NCBI GenBank assembly: GCA_021850555.1
Contig: JAJZLX010000133.1
Coordinates: forward strand, 1-9,367
Direction: 5' to 3'
Length of the DNA: 9,367 nucleotides
DNA from: Pseudomonadota bacterium
GTDB taxonomy: Bacteria; Pseudomonadota; Gammaproteobacteria; Steroidobacterales; Steroidobacteraceae
The notes below the pieces were generated by a model. The model was not told where the DNA came from and made no database searches. It saw only the letters and a list, made by a program, of their open reading frames with translations. Below are positions 6,203-9,367 of this stretch, in pieces; position 1 is the stretch's first letter, and every line of letters begins with the position of its first letter. The translations under genes were made by a program, and so were the position numbers.

Positions 6203-6486
6203 ATGTCATCGCTGTCGTGGCTCGTCCCGGGGACCATGGCCGACGTCATCGCCGGCCGAATCGTCACCCCGAGCGCAGATGGCATCATGATCGACATTCT
6301 TTGGGGATCGTCGGCGCGATCACTCCCGGGTGGTTATTCCGCCTGTGCGCGATCGCACAAGTGACCCGACTCAATTTGCATAGCACGGGAGGCGCGGACC
6401 CCGGGGCTGTGGTGACCCTCATCGCCAACCGCACGAGGTTTCACCTCCTTCGCTACGGATCCGCGCGATTCACCGGAGGGCTGTGA
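6203..6486 (+). pseudogene. GlsB/YeaQ/YmgE-family stress membrane protein, frameshifted
   Basis: An ATG at 6203 behind GGAG (6193-6196) opens a frame reading MSSLSWLVPG, then VIAGRIVTPSADGIMIDIL. This matches the N-terminus of GlsB/YeaQ proteins (SWIxxGLIAGxIAxxIV, GIxxDIxLG). At about 6298-6303 the homology jumps to another frame, reading GIVGAITPGWLFRL, then VTRLNLHS and GAVVTLIANR. This is the expected second half (LGIVGAxxGGWLF, GLNLxSxxVAxxGAVVLL). One missing base in the CTTTGGGGATC stretch explains the break. Several helix residues are also unusual: a proline and an aspartate in helix 1, and ADPG in helix 3. The C-terminus runs on to a stop at 6484-6486. This looks like an old, decaying gene rather than a single sequencing slip. 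Confidence 0.7.
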
Positions 6487-6490
6487 TCGG

Positions 6491-6679
6491 ATGGACGTTG
6501 CCGGCTGCGCTTGTCTCTTGGGCGCGAGCTTCGCGCCTGTGACGGTATCCGCCAACACAGACGCCCCGGCTCCATGTCCGGACATCGAGTCGCATCCCGC
6601 GCGCGAGGGAAAGCATCTCGATGTCCGGGAACGCGAGTGCGGTGCATCGGTTCGCTCTTCGTCAACCAGGAGACCCTAA
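6491..6679 (+). CDS. Possible 62-aa ORF overlapping the manA start
   Basis: The ATG at 6491 has GGAGGG ten bases upstream (6475-6480). The TAA at 6677-6679 shares a base with the manA ATG in the sequence TAATG, an arrangement that often marks translational coupling. The product begins MDVAGCACLLGASFAPVTVS and then becomes polar, with four cysteines in total. The start could be a weak, short signal peptide, but a charged n-region is missing. I recognise no family. The frame overlaps no other gene, and manA has its own AGGAG site inside it, so it may be only an upstream leader. Confidence 0.3.
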   Translation: MDVAGCACLLGASFAPVTVSANTDAPAPCPDIESHPAREGKHLDVRERECGASVRSSSTRRP

Positions 6680-7650
6680 TGGCGGTCGAACAGGCCCGCA
6701 TTCACATCATACCCAAGCCCTGGGGCCGCACCGACCTGAGGCCCTGGAACGCCTATCACGACCCACTGGCGGCGGTCGGAGAAGCCTGGTTCGAGCGTGC
6801 CGATCCCTCGGCACCCCTGCCCACCCTGCTGCTGAAACTGATTTTCACCGACGAGCCGCTCCCAATTCAGGTGCATCGGCACGAGGCGCTCGCGCGCTCG
6901 ATCGGTCTGGTGCACGGCAAGTGCGAAGCATGGTACATCCTCTCCGCCACCGCCGATGCCCGCATAGCCGTGGGACTGAAGCAAAAGCTGAATCCCGCTC
7001 AGTTGCGGGCGTGCATCCGCGACGGCACGATCGCCGAACAAGTTCAATGGCACGCGGCGCGAGCGGGCGACTGCACTTTCGTGCCCCCGGGCGCGATCCA
7101 CGCCATCGGGGCGGGACTGGTCATCGTCGAGATCCAGCAGAGAGCTGACGCGACGTTGCGGCTCTTCGACCACGGCAGGCGGCCGGAGCTTCCGATCGAT
7201 ATGGCCGTGGCGGTTGCAAGCGCCCGTCAGTCCGAGCGGCACACCGCCCCGCGCAAACTGACCGCGGCAAGAACACTGCTCGTTGCCAGCCCGCATTTCG
7301 TGCTCGAACGCATGACGCTCGCGCCCGGGGTAGTGCGGGAACTGGACGCCGCAGCGGAGACTTGGCTGTACATTCTCGCCGGCGCGGGCGAGGTGGATTC
7401 GATCGAGGTCGAAGCGGGCAATGCCCTCTTTCTCGAAAGCGAGCCCGCCCGCATCGAAGTCGGAGCGAAACGCCTTCAGTGCCTTGTTGCATATGCTCGT
7501 TCCGTTCCGGCGCCCTATCTGCTCCGGCGCGCCAACGGCATGCGCGTGCCTGAACCTGCCCGCGTTCCGTCGCGAACGTCTTTGCGAATAGAGTCACTGC
7601 CTGCCTGCCAGCCTGCCAGCCGGGCCGGTCCTGCCGAGGAGGCGCCGTGA
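6679..7650 (+). CDS. manA: Mannose-6-phosphate isomerase, class I (short type)
   Basis: 323 aa, close to the roughly 315 aa of Bacillus-type ManA. This zinc-dependent cupin enzyme interconverts mannose-6-phosphate and fructose-6-phosphate, supplying or consuming mannose for glycans. The zinc site is visible as Q64 and H66 (IQVHRHE), E83 (GKCEAWYIL, 80-88) and H141 (VPPGAIHAIG, 135-144). EIQQRADATLRLFDHGR (151-167) carries the conserved catalytic arginine region, R161. The usual QVHPDD is here QVHRHE, a noticeable change beside the metal site. A second cupin half spans about 200-275. The last 40 residues or so extend past the fold, are Pro/Ala/Ser-rich and are encoded partly by TGCC repeats. 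AGGAG (6668-6672) lies six bases before the ATG. The broken glycosyltransferase begins inside its stop codon region, so the two formed an operon. Confidence 0.92.
   Translation: MAVEQARIHIIPKPWGRTDLRPWNAYHDPLAAVGEAWFERADPSAPLPTLLLKLIFTDEPLPIQVHRHEALARSIGLVHGKCEAWYILSATADARIAVGLKQKLNPAQLRACIRDGTIAEQVQWHAARAGDCTFVPPGAIHAIGAGLVIVEIQQRADATLRLFDHGRRPELPIDMAVAVASARQSERHTAPRKLTAARTLLVASPHFVLERMTLAPGVVRELDAAAETWLYILAGAGEVDSIEVEAGNALFLESEPARIEVGAKRLQCLVAYARSVPAPYLLRRANGMRVPEPARVPSRTSLRIESLPACQPASRAGPAEEAP
7598..7621 (+). repeat. Short TGCC-based tandem repeat at the manA 3' end
   Basis: TGCC TGCC TGCCAGCC TGCCAGCC is a mix of four- and eight-base units within codons 307-315 of manA. It encodes the low-complexity tail LPACQPAS. 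Slippage could change the C-terminal tail length or frame without harming the catalytic domain. Confidence 0.5.
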
Positions 7651-8213
7651 GCCCCCCCCGGGCGGTTCGCGTTGGTTGGCAATTCGCTCCCGCGACGCTG
7701 TGGCATCGCTACCTTCACGACCGACTTGCTGCAGCCCATCGAGAAGTTGTCGCCGCACGAGCGATGCTGCATCGTGGCCATGACCGATGACGGGCACGCC
7801 TACGACCAACCGCGCGCCGTGTGCCTGCAGATCAATGATCGACGGCTCGAGGACTACAAGGATGCAGCCGATATCCTGACCCGCGCGCGGTGCGGAATCG
7901 TGTCGCAGCGGCATGAATTCGGCATCTTCGGCGGCGAGGCGAACAGCCACGTCACCGCGCTGACCGCGCGGCTGACCATGCCGCTCATCGCCACATTCCC
8001 TACCGTGCTCGAGCGGCCGACGCCGGCGCAGCGGCGAGTCCTCGGGGAGATTGTCGAGGCTTCCGCGCGAGTCATCGTCATGGCCGAGAAGGGCCGGGAA
8101 TTGCTGCGTGCCGTATATGAAGTCGCGGTCGGGAAGATCGAGGTCATTGCGCACGGGACTCCGGATGGCGCGTTCGTCGAGTCCGATGGGGCGAACTGCT
8201 CCCTCGGGGACGC
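7647..8213 (+). pseudogene. Glycosyltransferase N-terminal half, frameshifted and truncated
   Basis: The N-terminal domain of a GT4-like glycosyltransferase is recognisable from LVGNSLPRRCGIATFTTDLL (from 7672), a typical opening. HEFGIFGGEANSHV, then MPLIATFPTVLERP, QRRVLGEIVEASARVIVMAEKG and KIEVIAHGTPDGAFV follow. After about 8190 the homology ends, exactly where the C-terminal sugar-nucleotide-binding domain should begin. The natural start is probably the GTG at 7647, which overlaps the manA stop. It is out of frame by one base because of a run of eight C at 7652-7659. Seven C would give VSPPGRFALVGN in frame with the rest. The TTG at 7672 is the only in-frame alternative start and has no ribosome-binding sequence. 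Without the donor-binding half it cannot be an active transferase. Confidence 0.75.
7652..7659 (+). repeat. C8 homopolymer at the glycosyltransferase start
   Basis: Eight consecutive C lie six bases into the likely coding region (GTG at 7647). The length of this run decides whether the GTG is in frame with the glycosyltransferase. As written the frame is off; seven or ten C would restore it. It could be a slippage switch, a mutation or a sequencing error. Confidence 0.6.
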
Positions 8214-8815
8214 CGGCGGAAGAATTTCTACGCGACCGACACCGCCCATAACGGCAGGTCGATCCGCTCGGAGCTGCTCGGGACCACCGATTTCGAGCGC
8301 CTCAGCATGACGGCCCTGACGGGCGCGGCTGTGCGCAACAAGGGCATAGCCCTCTTCCCGAGAAAGATCAACGGTCGCTACGCCATGATCGGGCGGCAGG
8401 ACAACGCGAACCTCTAGCTCATCTACTCGGATGACTTGTACTCCTGGGAGGATGGTGCCGCGCTGCTCGCGCCTCAGTCCCCTGGGAATTCGTCCAGATC
8501 GGCAATTGCGGATCGCCGATCGAGCTCGAAGCGCGCCGGCTGCTGCTCACTCACGGTGCCGGACCGATGAGACGACATTCGATCGGAGCGGCGCTACTCG
8601 ACAAACAGGACTCCGCAAACATACTCGCCCGCTTGCCCGCGCCGCTGCTGCGACCCCAGCGATCGGCCCACGAGGGTTACGTCCCGAACGTCGTGTATAC
8701 GTGCGGCGCCATGCGCCAGGGAGACCGCATCATCCTGCCCTACGCGGTCTGCGACACGTTCTCGAATTTCGCGGCCATCGAGATCGCCACGCTGATACGT
8801 GCGATGGTACCCTGA
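8214..8815 (+). pseudogene. GH130 mannoside phosphorylase, C-terminal part, with stop and frameshift
   Basis: The sequence matches the C-terminal part of GH130 enzymes, which phosphorolyse beta-mannosides. One frame reads FYATDTAHNGRSIRSELLGT (from 8226), GIALFPRKINGRYAMIGRQD and LIYSDDLYSWEDGAALLAPQ. A TAG at 8415-8417 interrupts NL-LIYSDD, where relatives have Phe or Tyr. Near 8477 one base is missing and homology continues in another frame: PWEFVQIGNCGSPIE, LLTHGAGPMRRHSIGAALLD, EGYVPNVVYTCGA, RIILPYAVCDTFSNFA, ending at 8815. The N-terminal part, which carries the proton-donor Asp in characterised GH130 enzymes, is absent and replaced by the glycosyltransferase fragment. In other genomes such a GT and a GH130 gene sit side by side. 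A deletion removing the end of one and the start of the other explains the junction near 8180-8220. Non-functional as it stands. Confidence 0.8.
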
Positions 8816-8825
8816 GCAGACCTGC

Positions 8826-8853
8826 TTGCCCGGTACCTGTCGGCCTCGGGCAG
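8826..8853. terminator. Weak hairpin between convergent genes
   Basis: TTGCCCG (8826-8832) pairs with CGGGCAG (8847-8853), seven pairs counting one T-G pair, around a 14-base loop. It lies between the GH130 remnant and the converging Crp/Fnr gene, where a bidirectional terminator would be expected. There is no U-run on either side. Confidence 0.25.
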
Positions 8854-8876
8854 TCTGGTGGCACCGATCACGAGGC

Positions 8877-9367
8877 TCACCGCGCGCCGGGGATCGGGTA
8901 CGCCCCGCGGGCCCGCACGTGGGGGCCCAGACCCGGCAGCAGGCGATCGGTCTCCTTCTTGACCACCGCGTAGCACTCGCAGCACAGCTGTTCCAGCCGC
9001 GGCCGGTCCAGCACCGTGATGCGGCCGCGGGCGTAACGGATGACGCCGAGCTTCTGCAGCTTGCCGGCGGCTTCAGTGACGCCCTCGCGGCGAACACCCA
9101 GCATGTTCGCGATGAGCTCCTGGGTCATGGCCAACTGATTGCTGGGCAGCCGGTCGAGAGACAACAGCAGCCAGCGACACAGCTGCTGGTCGACGGAGTG
9201 GTGCCGGTTGCAGACTGCAGTCTGAGCCATCTGCGTCAGCAACGCTTGCGTGTAGCGCAGCAGCAACTGCTGCAGCTCGCCGTTGCGGTGGAATTCATCC
9301 TTGAGCTGCTGCCCGATCAACCGGTACGCGTACCCAGCGCTCTGCACGATGGCCCGGCTCGGAGTTG
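8877..9367 (-). CDS. Crp/Fnr-family transcriptional regulator (C-terminal part)
   Basis: Partial: the gene runs off the right edge, and 162 C-terminal residues are visible, starting TPSRAIVQSAGYAYRL. The visible part covers the end of the sensor domain and the long dimerisation helix (LLLRYTQALLTQMAQTAV). It continues with NRHHSVDQQLCRWLLLSLDR and the winged helix-turn-helix TQELIANMLGVRREGVTEAA at about 9073-9132. The C-terminus contains CCECYAVVKKETDRLLP. This type, common in Beta- and Gammaproteobacteria, does not show Fnr's iron-sulfur cysteines in the visible part, and its effector is usually unknown. The cyclic-nucleotide-binding-like sensor domain lies outside the window. It converges on the GH130 remnant 61 bases away. 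It may control the stress-type genes nearby, but I see no clear Fnr-type TTGAT-N4-ATCAA site in the window. Confidence 0.93.
   Translation of the reverse strand, partial: TPSRAIVQSAGYAYRLIGQQLKDEFHRNGELQQLLLRYTQALLTQMAQTAVCNRHHSVDQQLCRWLLLSLDRLPSNQLAMTQELIANMLGVRREGVTEAAGKLQKLGVIRYARGRITVLDRPRLEQLCCECYAVVKKETDRLLPGLGPHVRARGAYPIPGAR

Noticed and set aside
6497..6508. A VAGC lipobox at residues 3-6 of the 62-aa ORF
   Set aside because: There is no room for the charged and hydrophobic signal regions that a lipoprotein signal needs.
6598..6630. Repeated ATGTCCGG-like words (6572, 6620) before manA as a possible operator
   Set aside because: There are only two short copies with unequal flanks, expected by chance in sequence of this composition.
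7594..8154. A 186-codon minus-strand frame opposite the glycosyltransferase remnant
   Set aside because: The plus strand carries clear glycosyltransferase motifs, while the minus-strand translation is motif-free.
1..9367. Fnr/Crp-type TTGAT-N4-ATCAA sites for the regulator at the right edge
   Set aside because: Only isolated half-sites were found, such as TTGAT at 2290. None has a matching second half.

Overview
The window is GC-rich bacterial DNA, most likely from a proteobacterium. The best lineage hint is the gene cut by the right edge: its C-terminus looks like the Crp/Fnr regulators common in Burkholderiales and other Beta/Gammaproteobacteria. Several products belong to stress or stationary-phase gene clusters: GlsB/YeaQ-like membrane proteins, a BON-domain remnant, an eRF1-like small protein, a soluble hybrid histidine kinase and a Crp/Fnr regulator. 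They sit beside sugar-phosphate enzymes (Zwf, ManA) and remains of a glycosyltransferase / GH130 pair. I see no rRNA, tRNA, CRISPR array, IS element or phage gene.

Layout, left to right. Bases 1-33 may be the tail of an upstream gene. 34-506 has no intact gene, only an unrecognised coding-like relict and a hairpin. 507-2021 (-) is a PAS / histidine kinase / receiver hybrid. A divergent spacer (2022-2315) with a cluster of inverted repeats separates it from a 154-aa bacterial eRF1-like protein (2316-2780, +). 2781-3319 is eroded and holds a BON-domain relict with frameshifts on the minus strand and a strong hairpin. 3320-3598 (-) is a small three-helix membrane protein. 3952-5364 (+) is glucose-6-phosphate dehydrogenase, converging on a fatty acid hydroxylase-family membrane protein (5390-6004, -). 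6203-6486 (+) is a frameshifted GlsB/YeaQ-type gene, then a possible 62-aa ORF whose stop overlaps the start of manA (6679-7650). manA runs directly into a broken glycosyltransferase that fuses, without its C-terminal half, to the C-terminal part of a GH130 mannoside phosphorylase gene, itself carrying a stop and a frameshift. The Crp/Fnr C-terminus closes the window on the minus strand.

Functionally, Zwf feeds glucose-6-phosphate into the pentose-phosphate/Entner-Doudoroff routes and makes NADPH. ManA links fructose-6-P and mannose-6-P. The GT/GH130 pair would have made and phosphorolysed a mannose-containing glycan. The intact enzymes look functional, while the accessory stress and glycan genes are in several stages of decay. 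The window therefore looks like an accessory locus being eroded rather than a complete new system. Single-base frameshifts could partly be assembly errors, but the truncating fusion and the in-frame stop cannot be explained by homopolymer errors.
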